From assembly GCA_946811185.2 (NCBI GenBank), contig OX328112.1, positions 20,255,215 through 20,319,214 on the forward strand: a stretch of DNA of 64,000 nucleotides, written 5' to 3'. Shown piece after piece: positions 32,913 through 43,189 of the stretch. Within the stretch, counting starts at the first letter, position 1, and the number at the start of each line of letters is the position of its first letter. A model generated the notes under the pieces. That model had not been told where the DNA came from, searched no databases, and saw only the letters and a program-made list of their open reading frames with translations. The position numbers and the translations under genes are program-made. The stretch comes from Hippopus hippopus. Lineage: Eukaryota; Mollusca; Bivalvia; Cardiida; Cardiidae.

Positions 32913-34535
32913 AAGTTGTATTTTGACAGAAAATCGTCTAGGAGACACTTAAAACCAGGTCAACTAGTTTGTGTTTTGCTTCCTACTGTTGCAAATAAAC
33001 TTCTGGCTCAGTGGAAAGGTCCGTTTGAAGTAATAGAGCAAGTATCTCCAGTAGACTATATAGTTCAGGTTGGCAAAACCAAACGTAATAGGAAAACTTT
33101 TCATATCAATATGCTGAAAGAGTGGTTTGAGAGACCATATGTTGAAGGTAAGGATAGTGAGGGGGAAACTGATGTAGCTCATTCTGATGAAGGTAAGGTA
33201 GAAATGGAAGACACTCCATTACTTTTGTCATCTGTAACCAACGAGAATGATTATGATGAAGACTTAGCAATTATAGAAAATCCATTGCTTACTCCTCATG
33301 AAGGTCTAAAAGATGTGAAGCTGAACTCAGAGCTGGATAATAATCAGATGGAGGGTCTAAAGTCTATTCTAGGGCAGTTTGAAGATGTCTTAACTGACAT
33401 AACAGGTAGGACTTTGGTTTTAGAACATGATGTCAAGTTAGTCACAGATATACCTGTTGAGAAAAAAGCTTATAACTTACCTTATGCACTAAGAGATAAG
33501 GTTAGAAAAGAAATACAAGATATGGTTGCAGCAGGTATTGCTGAAAAGTCTTCTAGCCCTTATGCTTCTCCAATTGTTGTAGTTCCGAAGAGAGATGGCT
33601 CAATTAGACTATGTGTAGAATATAGGCAGCTTAATCAAATTACCAAATTTGACCCACAACCAATGCCCAAACTGGATGACATTATTAATAAACTTGTAAA
33701 AGCAAGGTTTATGAGCAAAATTGATTTGACAAAAGGCTTTTGGCAGATACCTTTGTCAAAATCATCATGGGAAAAAAGTGCATTTGTCACCCCATTTGGC
33801 CATTATCAATTTCTGGTCATGCCTTTTGGGATGATTAATTCCAGTGCTTCATTTGTTAGACTCATGAAGATGGTATTGTCCAACTGTGAAGAGTTTGCAG
33901 ACTCTTTTATTGATGACATTATTATATTTAGTGAATATTGGAACGACCATCTACATCATATTGCGGAAGTCCTTGACGCACTTAGACAGGCACATTTAAC
34001 AGCTAAACCAAGTAAGTGCATGTTTGGTTTTTGTCAGATCGAGTTTCTCGCTCATATAGTTGGCATTAGTGAGGTGCGACCTACACAGGAGAAAATAGAT
34101 GCTATACAGAAAATACCTCCACTAAAGACAAAGAAGCAAATTCGTTCTTTCATCGGTGTTGTTGGTTTCCACCGCAGATTCATTCCACATTTCGCAAACA
34201 TATCTACAGTCTTAACAGATTTGACCACAAAAGGTTTGCCAAATAAGGTAAGGTGGCTTGAAATCCATCAAAAAGCATTTGACACATTGAAGAGGGCTCT
34301 GTTATCCTATCCAATTCTGCAAAATCCCGATTTCTCGTGTAGCTTCATTCTCCAGACCTATGCAAGTGATAGGGGCTTTGGGACAGTACTGCTACAAATG
34401 AGGCAAGAGCAAAAATATCCTATCATATTTATCAGTAAAATATGGAATGCCATAGCAGAAAATATTCAAGATATAAAAACACTATCAAGATATTTAAAAT
34501 ATTCAATCAAGATAGTCTCAATTATACCAAAATGA
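32913..34535 (+). pseudogene. Retroelement pol, part 3: integrase C-terminus fused to reverse transcriptase
   Basis: About 540 codons without a stop. The first 70 residues are an integrase C-terminal GPY/F-type module (LLAQWKGPFEVI). After an acidic linker (about residues 75-120) comes a full reverse-transcriptase palm: LPYALRDKVRKEI, SSPYASPIVVVPKRDGSIR, FVTPFGHYQF and the FIDDIIIFS active site (about 33905-33932). Connection motifs RSFIGVVGFHRRFIPHF and the start of RNase H follow; there TYASDRG replaces the usual TDASDRG, so one catalytic Asp is lost. The integrase-before-RT order is unlike most Ty3/Gypsy elements and resembles the Gmr1-like group. The last about 30 codons (from 34435) are unrelated AT-rich sequence. 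Confidence 0.9.
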
Positions 34536-34650
34536 TATATAAATTTGATATATGAAAGCAAAATTATCATATCAAAACATAAAACCACTTCAAGACAAAT
34601 AAATATACTTCAAGATGTAAAAACAGCATTAACATTTTAAAAACCACACC
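34435..34650. other. AT-rich insertion splitting the RNase H domain
   Basis: The RNase H reading stops making sense after FIS(K) near 34437 and resumes at MAFHSKKLS (34651). The intervening about 210 bp are AT-rich with repeated TCAAGATA-like words and carry stops. Neither inverted ends nor a clear duplication is visible; HSK/ISK occurs on both sides. Confidence 0.6.
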
Positions 34651-34884
34651 ATGGCATTCCATAGTAAAAAGCTATCTGCAAGAGAACAAAAGTATAGTAC
34701 TGTAGAAAAGGAGTGCTTTGCAATAGTTAGGTCATGTCAGTCCCTCAGGGAGTACTTAATTGGTAAAGACTTTACCATTCAGACTGATCACTTTCCCTTA
34801 CAATGGCCTCACAAAATGAAATCCCAAAACATGCGCCTACTTAGCTGGAGCTTGATTCTGCAAGAGTACAGGTTTACGGTTAAA
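34651..34884 (+). pseudogene. Retroelement pol, part 4: RNase H, truncated
   Basis: Reads FHSKKLSAREQKYSTVEKE (the catalytic Glu region), then FTIQTDHFPLQW (a catalytic Asp) and SLILQEYRFTVKF. The domain breaks off where the 3' LTR segment begins, so the C-terminal end with the last acidic residue and the tail of pol are missing. In an intact element this domain removes the RNA strand during cDNA synthesis. Confidence 0.85.
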
Positions 34885-35244
34885 TTTTTGCAATATTGTG
34901 TATCTGAAATATTAATTCTGTCTGTCTGTTTGTATATTTGATTTTTGCATTGCAAGAATTTTGTTATTTCTCACATTATAAAGTCCGTCTGCTCCAAGTC
35001 GTGTCTTCGGTTAATACATTAAATGAATGGCTTTAACTGTTTGCTGCATGTATTCAATTATTGCATGTTATAAGTTAGCATGCCTTTAACAGTTGTCCTA
35101 AATTTGCAGTTGTCCTCGCATCTCATGACCAGCTTATTGTGATATGCTGAATGTTGTATGCTGTCATGCTGTACCACGGTCTGTCTTGTGTTGTGTGCTG
35201 TACGTAGAGTAATGCCAATACTGTCTACACGCTAGTTACAGGCT
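34884..35244 (+). repeat. 3' long terminal repeat segment of the retroelement
   Basis: 361 bp matching the 5' segment; one extra about 12-bp piece is near 35131. The true LTR probably continues right of 35244 (perhaps to about 35550), because the 5' copy is cut on its right side and the 3' copy on its left side. The overlap is therefore only the middle of the LTR. Confidence 0.75.
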
Positions 35245-35689
35245 CGAGTCACTGCCCATACACAAAGAAACACATAGAGCAAAAGCCAATCTGTGTGCTA
35301 TTAGACTGAACGTCTGTGTTGTATGATGTACGCGAGGAGGCTTATTAGTAGGTATATTTGTGTCATTTCATGTTAACGTTTGACGCGGTTTGGCCAACAG
35401 ATAGATACTGTGTTATAGGTCCTTAAAGTTGACGTATGTACTAGAAAGCTGGACTCGTGGGAAAAAATTAAAATAACTGTGTAACTCTGTGTTTAGACTG
35501 TAGCAGAACTTTGAGTGGTTAAAAACTTTATGGTGCTATTGTGAACGCTACATGCTATTTTCTATCTTTTCTTCTTCTTTTCTTTGTTTCCTCTGTCTTT
35601 GCACTATTTTTTTTGTATGTTTAGCATAGTTTTTGTCATCATTAAACTTTGCTATTGTTTGTTTTCACAGACTTTCGTTCTAGGAGATG

Positions 35690-36480
35690 AATTGTCCATC
35701 TTTCAAATAACTCACGTCTTCACACCAGGTCAGCCTGCGCAATCCGCGCAGGCTGACCTTGGCCGAAACTAGTCGCTTTTGATAAATTTTCTGCATGTCA
35801 AAGGACCAGTTTACCTCACCATTCAGTCACTTTGTTAGACAAAGTAGATTTATTGAACTTAAGTTATGTGATGGCTTGCTTGGTACAATGCATCACGGAG
35901 ATACATTAAAGGTGGGTATTTAGATTTATCACATCTCACCAAAATAAAAAATATATATATCACTGAAATTTATATGAAAAAACAATACAAATCATCAATA
36001 ATTAAGAATCATAAAATTACAAAAAAAAAAAAATTGTTTTATGGTGTTCCCTTAAAAGGCTACGTAGCCTCTTAAGGTATTTTTAGATTTCGCGCCAGAA
36101 ATCAAAAAAGCATTGTGGGAATGTCAAGTGACTAGCACGTGACTAATGACGCTTAAATTCCATAACATAACAAGCATGTAATTAATATCCATAATGTCTT
36201 CTTCGGACGCTATGTTTGAAGCTTCGTCTGTGTATTTCCAGTATGTAAATGAGCGAGTTGCTCATGTAAAAATAGACCGTGTTTCCCGTCGGTGTCGACC
36301 TGGGCCGTAGTAAATCTCTCATTTCTCTTGTTATCGGATGGTTTTCGACTACTGGGGTTTTATGAATGAAAATTAAAAGGCTTTGGGAGTATAAGGATGA
36401 TTTTTTTTGTATTTTTGTAAAATTTTCGTCCCAAAATCTGAAGGGCCACCTTTAAGCCCCCTTTTGCCAGAGCACGGCTC
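35690..36480 (+). repeat. Pal-1 MITE split by TTAA-C
   Basis: The left part includes the palindrome CAGGTCAGCCTGCGC / GCGCAGGCTGACC (about 35728-35762) up to GGAGATACA. The right part resumes GCCCCCTTTTGCCAGAGCACGG after the insertion. Confidence 0.85.
35910..36451. mobile_element. TTAA-C element, copy 4, nested in Pal-1
   Basis: 542 bp between TTAA at 35906-35909 and 36452-36455. The target is the TTAA of Pal-1's right end (CATTAAGCCCCC). This is the second Pal-1 hit by TTAA-C in the window, at the other end of Pal-1. Confidence 0.92.
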
Positions 36481-36605
36481 ATTTGTTTTGATCTATAATT
36501 GTGTAATAGCTTGCTTGGTATATTGCATTACGGAGAGTCATTAAACCACACTTTCACAGAACATGGCTTATATTATTATCGGACAATTTCTTATATAGTT
36601 TTATT

Positions 36606-36720
36606 GATTCTTAACTTGCTAAGGACCACTTAACGTTGGTTTTGTGGACGATTGAGATTCAGATCAGACAGCACAGAACGTGAGATCTGATAAATGTGCT
36701 TTAATGTCCAATGATTTGGG
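36606..36720. repeat. Decayed TTAA-B remnant
   Basis: TTAACTTGCTAAGGACCACT, then CAGATCAGACAGCACAGAAC...GATCTGAT. The palindrome is partial. Confidence 0.4.
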
Positions 36721-36754
36721 AGGTATCCCGGTCATAAGGTTACCCATATAGAAA

Positions 36755-36848
36755 GAGTTAGATAGATGGAAAGATAGATAGAAGGATAGATAGATGGATA
36801 GATAGATAGATAGATAGATAGATGAATGAATAGATAGATAGATAGATA

Positions 36849-36887
<39 letters not shown>

Positions 36888-36900
36888 AGGGAGGAAATGG
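36755..36900. repeat. GATA microsatellite followed by GA tract
   Basis: (GATA)n with variants to 36848, then (GA)n to 36880 and GGGA units. Confidence 0.95.
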
Positions 36901-37014
36901 GGGGATGAGGAAAAAAGGGGGCGTATCGAGTAGTTTTTGTTTGAATTTGTCGGGGAGTTATTCCTCTTCAATTGTTAACAAAGATCGATCACTTAAAAAG
37001 CTAAATATCAGTTC

Positions 37015-37100
37015 AATTAACTCTTTACCAACCGATACCAACCACATTGTGGGAAAAGCAGAAAATGATTTTTTTAGCCAATCAGTACCTCTCTTACATA
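37015..37100. repeat. TTAA-A fragment
   Basis: CAATTAACTCTTTACCAACCG and CACATTGTGGGAAAAGCAG; the rest is lost. Confidence 0.5.
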
Positions 37101-37159
37101 ACTTGATTTGGATACTCTTTATGGCAGTATAGATCCGGATCGGACTTAAGAGATCGTAA

Positions 37160-37385
37160 AGATTATCTGGCCTGCAACACGAGAAAAGGGGCATTCGGAC
37201 ATTTGCTTAAAGTGTCGTTTCGGATTAGCCTGCAGAGTCCGCGCAGGCTAATCCGAAACGACACTTTCCGTTTTTATGTAATTTTCTGTTTTGCGCAAGT
37301 CTGCTGTAGGACAAAATCTAATGTAGTCGTAAATTGCCGTCTCGGATTAGCCTGGGCGGACTGCGCGGCAAAAGCCAAATACAAA
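37160..37385. repeat. Pal-2 MITE, 3' truncated
   Basis: GGCCTGCAACACGAG start; the first palindrome (TTAGCCTGCAGAG / CGCGCAGGCTAA, about 37210-37268) is complete and the second is cut in its middle. Confidence 0.8.
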
Positions 37386-37815
37386 ACAAATTCTAAATGA
37401 AACATTTCACCTGACGTAAAAACGTCGGTACTTAACTAAAGTCAAAAGTAAACAATTTGAAGGCCTATATTGGATAAGTGGACATTTTATTGTATTGTAA
37501 CATGAAAATCTAATTTCTTGTTATTTTTTCGAAAATTTCTGAAGAGGGTGCTTATTTAAATACTTTCCATAAACACAACGGTCTGTAATATAGATACGCA
37601 GACCGACCTCGCAGAGATACACTATTCAATAATCTGTGAAATTTCGCTACCATAACCCTTGCACTGCTTATACGGAAATGAACTTTTCAAGCCTGTTGAA
37701 ATATTTTGAAGTATTTGCGTTTTCATAACTGATTTCACAATACAACATGTTCACAAACGCAATTTTTTTCAGAGGAAAAAAAAAGCATAAGCCTAAAATT
37801 ACATTCGGTCATTCA
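37386..37815. other. Intergenic, no gene seen
   Basis: No family member or exon recognised. Confidence 0.4.
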
Positions 37816-37817
37816 CT

Positions 37818-38070
37818 TTAGCCTGCAACAAGCGAAAAGGGACATTCGGACATTTGCGTAAAGCGCTGTTTCAGATCAGCCTGCGTAGTCCGCTCAGGCT
37901 GATCCGAGACGACACTTTCCGACTACAATCGACTATGTCCTACAGTAGATTTGCGCGAAACTGAAAATTCCATAAGAATGGAAAGTGTAGTCGAGGACTG
38001 CGCAGTCTGATCCGAGACGACATTTTACGCAAATGTCCGAATACCCCTTTTCGCCTGTTTCAGGCCATTT
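37818..38070. repeat. Pal-2 MITE
   Basis: TAGCCTGCAACAAGCG to CGCCTGTTTCAGGCC. Two palindromes: about 37858-37918 intact, about 37985-38030 damaged. Confidence 0.8.
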
Positions 38071-38374
38071 AGTAACGATGTGAGAACCTCAGCTAGTTTA
38101 CATCAGGAAACTTTTACACTTTAAGTGCAGAAAAAACTAGTTATTTATGAAAACACTTATGATAAAGCTTATTAAGTGTCAATTTGTTTGTATAAATATT
38201 TTATTTCAAATGAAAAACAAGGCCAGTTTTCAGCTAAAAACTAAAACATTTACTGTGCGTTTTGACTGAAACTTATACTTACGATTTTACAACTTGGAGT
38301 AAACTTCAACGTATGAAACAATGAATCAATGAATAAAAGAAAGGAATGAAAGAAAGAATGACATGAGGAATGAT

Positions 38375-38532
38375 TAAACGGAAGGATGGAAGGAAGGAAG
38401 GAAGGAAGGAAGAAAGGAAGGAAGGCAGGAAGGAAGGAAGGAAGGAAGCTGAATGAATAATATCGTTTTAGCAAGACACAGAGAGAGAGAAAGAGAGAGA
38501 GAGAGAGAAAGAGAGAGGGAGAGAGGGAAGAA

Positions 38533-38567
<35 letters not shown>

Positions 38568-38572
38568 TCTCC
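38375..38572. repeat. GGAA, GA and ACAG microsatellites
   Basis: GGAA tract, then AGAGAG tract, then CAGA units (38535-38568). It is split by about 30 bp of ordinary sequence. Long S/L-rich minus-strand frames are artefacts. Confidence 0.95.
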
Positions 38573-38841
38573 TATGTATAGTTTTCCACGAGCCACGTAT
38601 TTGTTTCCAAAGGCCTTGTACCCGAAGGTTTAATGTACTTTTAATTTGTGTTTTGTACAATCGAACGAGATTCATCTTCTTGTCATCTCTATTACAAAAC
38701 AAACACACACAAAAACAAACAGCAACATCAGAGACGCTGAGATGTATTTATGATAAATACTTTAGCAGAAGTACACAGGCGCATAAAGACATAACTACCG
38801 AGATGTTTTACGCTCCTACACCACACAACCACAAGGCTCAA

Positions 38842-39010
38842 CAATCCTGAAAAAAGAGGCTTTCAAAATATGTCAGGAAAAAGAAGAAAATGCTGATAAT
38901 CATTGATTTTTTTTTTTCAAATCTCATACCAGTCCTGTTTTAATTTTAATCTGCAAATACTGTCAATTTTAGACCAGTCTAAAATTTTGTCGTTTGGTAA
39001 AGATTTAGGT
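38842..39010. repeat. TTAA-A MITE, partial
   Basis: AGAAGAAAATGCTGATAATC, then AATTTTGTCGTTTGGTAAAG. Confidence 0.65.
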
Positions 39011-39195
39011 CATAAATCCTCGAGCAACCTTGTAGCAAACCACTCTGAAAACTTCGAACATATCTTTGTAAAATGTCGGCAAAAAGAAAAAGTATTGTCA
39101 AACTCGGGGTTCCTTCCGAAAACATTATGGCAAAAGGACAAATTTCTCTTTACAAGCAATTTGTGCTTCTGTCATAAATGCATAAATGATTTTAA

Positions 39196-39413
39196 CCCTT
39201 AGACTGCTAAGTAAGTTAAATGAAACTTACTGATATTAAAACCACAAATGTTGCTATTTCAAATTTAAATGTACACGTAGTTTGGGGAGCAATATATCTG
39301 CTATCGGACAGTGTAGATCCAAGATCAGACTGCACGTTCTGTGCAGTCTGATCTTGATCGTACACTGTCCGCAAAAAAGTCCTTTAGCCTCGCTTAGCAG
39401 CCTTAGGGTAAAA
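39196..39413. repeat. TTAA-B MITE
   Basis: AACCCTTAGACTGCTAAGTA to GCAGCCTTAGGGT. The palindrome at about 39304-39368 is perfect over the core (GATCAGACTGCACG / GTGCAGTCTGATC). Confidence 0.85.
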
Positions 39414-39560
39414 AACGTCATCAAGTGTAAGATTATAGGCGTCATGTGGAAGGGTATAATGAGTTAATTAAATCATTCTACAGCATACCACAAGGTATTA
39501 TAACGATTCTGGGATCTTCTAATGAACATAAACACCAAGTAAAAACACCTGGCTTGTGCT

Positions 39561-39785
39561 AACACTTTACTAAACGACAAAATGTTGACTCTTCCAAACT
39601 GAAAGCATTTTCAGACGACAAGTGAAATATGGTACAAATGATGAGATATGAATCAGAGGGCATAGAAAATGTTGTGGGAAAATGAGAAAATGCTGGTTAC
39701 CATCATTTTCTTATTTTTCCACAATGTTTTCAGAAGCTTTCTTCCAGAGGGTCGTTAATTATGGGATTGTTTGGGAACCAGTTTG
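39561..39785. repeat. TTAA-A MITE
   Basis: AACACTTTACTAAACGAC start, central hairpin (GAGAAAATGCTGG / CATCATTTTC), end GATTGTTTGGGAACC. Confidence 0.75.
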
Positions 39786-39834
39786 CTACAGGTTTCGACA
39801 AATCAAGGTGGCCTGCTGCAACACAAACATTGAT

Positions 39835-40390
39835 TGTCTGATACGAGTTGGCATTTGAGATATATAAAATTTGACGTGAGTTGGCATTTGCCGCTATAAG
39901 TTTATTGAGCGAGGCTAGAAAAAAGTGTGAATAAGTCAGCCTTTTGCGGGCTTAACACCATTTTTTGTCGACGAGATTAATAGAATTTAACCCCAGAAGG
40001 CAACAAATGTCGAATTCTAATATTACCGTATCTCAAGAATTATAGTTCATGATGTGTTAAAACAGGCCCACATGTGCATGTGTTAAATTTACATGAAGCC
40101 TATTTGCTTCTTTGCCAGGAGTGTACATCACGGACGAAAAATAGTTCCAAACAAACTTGCATATGATTTTTTTTTTAATCTAAAGAAGATAAAATGGGCA
40201 ACTTCTCACGACCATCAATTTTAACAGTCAATTTCACAGAGGAATCTTGGTCAGCAATGTGTGAATACAGAACGTCGACCAAATACGGTACTATTTGCTT
40301 ATCTCAAATGTATACGATAAGAAAAATCGCAATGATTGTAACGTTATTACACTAAAAATAAGTGTAATTATGTGATAGCTACTTAACGTA
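39835..40390. repeat. CRE-1 dispersed repeat, diverged
   Basis: GAGTTGGCATTTGCC, ACGAGATTAATAGAATTTAA, AAAATAGTTCCAAAC and AAATAAGTGTAATTATGTGAT are shared with 1500-2115 and 62520-63440. TGACGTCA sites have been lost here. Confidence 0.55.
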
Positions 40391-40607
40391 ACACTAACTA
40401 TCATACAATGAATGCTTTAAACGCCCCTGCATGTGATATTTAAAACAAAAATAACTCAAAAGAAGCGATTGATTTTACGAGGAGTGGGTTATTTTCCTAC
40501 ACTGCTTCTCTTATCATTCAAATAGGTTTTCCCTTGCTCATTCGACAAGGCTATGAGTTTGTAATCAGAGGATCCTGGTTCGATTCATGCTGGTGGAGGC
40601 TAGTCAC

Positions 40608-40870
40608 AAATGGATCATGCGTCATGAAAAGGGGGTTTAATGCATCTGCAGAAAGTATCAACCCATGTCAGCCTGCGCAGTTCGCGCAGGCTGACATAGA
40701 TTGAAACTTTTTGCTATTTGTAAATTTTCTGCCTGTCAAAGGACAATTCCACCTCTAGATCCAGTCCATTACTATACTACAGGGAATTTATATATCCATA
40801 GTCACATGGTGACTTGCTTGATATAATTCCTAACGGAGATGCTCAAATACCTTTTGCTATAACATGGCTC
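40608..40870 (+). repeat. Pal-1 MITE just upstream of innexin exon
   Basis: GATCATGCGTCATGAAAAGG start; the palindrome at about 40650-40715 has CATGTCAGCCTGCGC / GCGCAGGCTGACAT; it ends GCTATAACATGGCTC. The end lies about 25 bp before the splice acceptor at 40894-40895. A separate tRNA-like scrap (GGTTCGATTC) sits at about 40578. Confidence 0.85.
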
Positions 40871-40895
40871 AAATTTATGTTTAATTTATTTTCAG

Positions 40896-41109
40896 GCTCG
40901 ATAAAGTCCTAGGGAGCATAGGAAGTTACTCCGGAGTGGTTAAAATTCGCAATGACGACGATTTTGCTGATAGACTCAGTCACCATTACACGCCGATAAT
41001 CCTGATCATTTTCACCATAGTTGTCAGTACGAAACAGTACGCGGGCGATCCCATACAGTGCTGGTGTCCGGCCCAGTTTACAGAAGCACATGTTAACTAT
41101 GCAAACCAG
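40896..41109 (+). CDS. Innexin, first visible coding exon (N-terminus, TM1, loop 1)
   Basis: Innexins form hexameric or octameric channels in the plasma membrane that join neighbouring cells (gap junctions) or open to the outside. This exon reads LDKVLGSIGSYSG at its start, then the family hallmark KIRNDDDFADRL (residues 16-27). The first membrane span is about residues 31-50 and the first extracellular loop has QCWCPAQF (54-61). The exon follows a TTTATTTTCAG acceptor with one base completing the previous codon, and ends NYANQ at a GTAATC donor (phase 0). The start Met and a few residues must come from an upstream exon that I could not locate. A GTG inside the exon (40936) is not a real start. 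An extra Cys (57) sits beside the conserved Cys 55. Confidence 0.93.
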
Positions 41110-41137
41110 GTAATCAGTGTGTAGTTTACTTAATTAA

Positions 41138-41404
41138 AGACCCAATAACAGCCAAAAGTAAACAAGACGGGTGATAAAATGTACTATTTAAAAGTATGGA
41201 AAGTGTTGTGTAAATGACAATCTGTTATTGTATGGTCGTTCCAAATTTTAGTCCCCGGCAGAAAAATGAATCTTAGGTCAACTAAGTCAAAAGTTGTCAG
41301 GTCGCTCTATTTTTTGATTGTTTTTTACCCAGTTTTAAAGTTCATTATTTCTACCGGCGACTAGCACATAGACCGACTGTGCAATGACAAATTTTCATTT
41401 TCGC
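41138..41404. repeat. TTAA-D element, truncated, in innexin intron
   Basis: TTAA at 41134-41137, start AGACCCAATAACAGCC, arms TTAGTCCCCGGCAG and CCGGCGACTAGCA. The right end is missing and is followed by a TTAA-A remnant (41405-41570). Confidence 0.75.
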
Positions 41405-41575
41405 AAGATTAAGAGGGAGAAAGCATTTGGGAAAAAAAAAATTTGAAAAAGGAGAAAATGTGGTTATTAGCATTTCCTCTTGGCCTACCATGTTTTCTAC
41501 GTTTTTACAGACAAATCCCATAATTTGAGTCCACTTTAATTTATTGTCTGAAAATAAGCTATTGTCTGTGAAAAA
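41405..41575. repeat. TTAA-A fragment in innexin intron
   Basis: AAAAAGGAGAAAATGTGG with partner GCATTTCCTCTTGGCC, then AATTTATTGTCTGAAAATAAG. Confidence 0.6.
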
Positions 41576-41815
41576 GCTTTTAATGTACCTGCAAAAAGTA
41601 TCGACTTTTATCAGCCTGCACAGTCCGTGCAGGCTGACCCAGGTCTAAACCTTTCGCTTTGGGTAAATTTTCTGCATGTCAAAGGACCAGTCTACCCCAT
41701 GCTTTAGTCTGTTGTATTTCATAGATACATTATTGTGTGATGGCTTGCTTGGTATTAATCATGATCACGGAGATGCATTAATCACCCCCACCATTTTGCC
41801 AGAGCGCCGCTCAAA
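41570..41815 (+). repeat. Pal-1 MITE upstream of innexin middle exon
   Basis: CTGTGAAAAAGCTTTTAATG start; palindrome TCAGCCTGCACAGTC / GTGCAGGCTGACC at about 41608-41640; end CCATTTTGCCAGAGCGCCG. It ends about 105 bp before the acceptor. Confidence 0.82.
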
Positions 41816-41922
41816 TGCTTTATATGGAAGAGGCTTAAATTTTGTCGACTGACTTTATACAGTTAAAATCAAACAATAGCATTCATGATATAATTCAACC
41901 GAATATTTCCAAATCTTTACAG

Positions 41923-42117
41923 GTGTGTTGGATATCGAATACCTACTACATACCAATGGAGAACGTCATCCCCACAAGTGACGAAACGAAACAAGAAGCC
42001 CTGCTCACGTATTACCAGTGGGTGCCTTTTATATTGCTATTTATGGCGTTGATGTTTAAATTGCCGCGGATTGTATGGAAGGCGGTGTCATCTGTCAATG
42101 GAATTAGCATAGATAAG
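41923..42117 (+). CDS. Innexin, middle coding exon (loop 1 end, TM2)
   Basis: 65 codons between a CTTTACAG acceptor and a GTATAC donor, both phase 0. It continues the frame from NYANQ with VCWISNTYYIPM, the second conserved loop-1 Cys (visible residue 73). It then has the innexin signature YYQWV (101-105) and the second membrane span (about 104-123, WVPFILLFMALMFKLPRIVW). It ends in the cytoplasmic loop, SVNGISIDK. The fit to the family is collinear, with no indel. It lies 813 bp downstream of the previous exon; that intron holds TTAA-D, a TTAA-A scrap and Pal-1. Confidence 0.95.
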
Positions 42118-42222
42118 GTATACTTACATCTTTTTTGCAGAAATTGGATACTTGTGTGAGACCTACCGGAATGTTACCACTGGATGACACCAATGTTCGG
42201 AGTACAGCTGCACTAAAACCTT

Positions 42223-42449
42223 AACTCATTTACCAAACGTCAAAATTTTGGACAAGTCCAGATTGAAAGCATTTGCAGATGACAAATTAAGTGTGGTTCT
42301 AATGATGGAACTTGTGTGTGAGAGAGTAGAAAACATTGTGGGGAAAGGAGAACATGCTGGTAACCAGCATTTTCTCCTTTTCCCACAATGTTCTCAAAAG
42401 GCCTCTTCCTGAGAGTCGTGAAAATCAGGGATTGTTTGGTAAAGGGTTA
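42223..42449. repeat. TTAA-A MITE in innexin intron
   Basis: TTAACTCATTTACCAAACG to GTTTGGTAAAGGGTTAA: both terminal TTAA, full inverted ends and a nearly perfect central hairpin (about 42328-42396). One of the best-preserved copies. Confidence 0.88.
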
Positions 42450-42875
42450 ATCATTCAAATTCGTAATGGGTATATTTACACTAAAAACAAGGAAGGTTAT
42501 ATGATTTTCCGGCGCAGCTGAATGTGCTGGCTTCCGACCTTAGTTTTTTGGTACTGATAACAATTGAATAAATAGAAATGTGTGATTGGTAAGAAATGTA
42601 GACTTGTTTATTCTAAGGGCGCCTGCCTATTTGCTGGCAAATTTACTCAGTCTGTCTCTTTTAAAGATATTTCTTGTTCTTGCATGAGTTCGGACTATCG
42701 TTACGCGTACCTGGCAGCACTGATAAGTCATTTGCAGATCACATACTGGAATTGGCATGACTACCAACCTAGTGAGCATCCAACTAGGGAAATATACCTA
42801 AAACCGTAAAAAGATTAAGAGGAAACTGATCGACAAACAAAGTAAAAGAATGCAGTAAAGGAAGGATCGAGGGAC

Positions 42876-42876
42876 T

Positions 42877-42923
<47 letters not shown>

Positions 42924-42975
42924 CCGAAACAGAAGAAGAAGAAGAAAAAAAAAAAGGAAGAAGAAGATAAAACAA
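42876..42975. repeat. GA microsatellite followed by AAG tract
   Basis: (GA)n 42879-42920, then AGAAGAAGA/A-rich. It produces a misleading 184-codon minus-strand frame. Confidence 0.95.
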
Positions 42976-43189
42976 AAGAGGAGCAATAGAAGAAGAAAGT
43001 CTAGTACAGCAGTTCGAATTCGAATTTTTATTTTATGTAAAACTGCTTTTAATAAAGCGCTTTGAACATTTACCGATACTAGTACATTGCTGAAGGTGGC
43101 ATTCACTGTCACATGTTTTGTAACAGACCGTACAAAGAACCACATAAGCTCCCAACTATCAATTAACCCAACGACGGAAGAGCAGGTGT

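Noticed and set aside
38250..38708. 152-codon S/L/P-rich frame and a similar one at 3402-3737
   Set aside because: Direct translations of tetranucleotide microsatellites.
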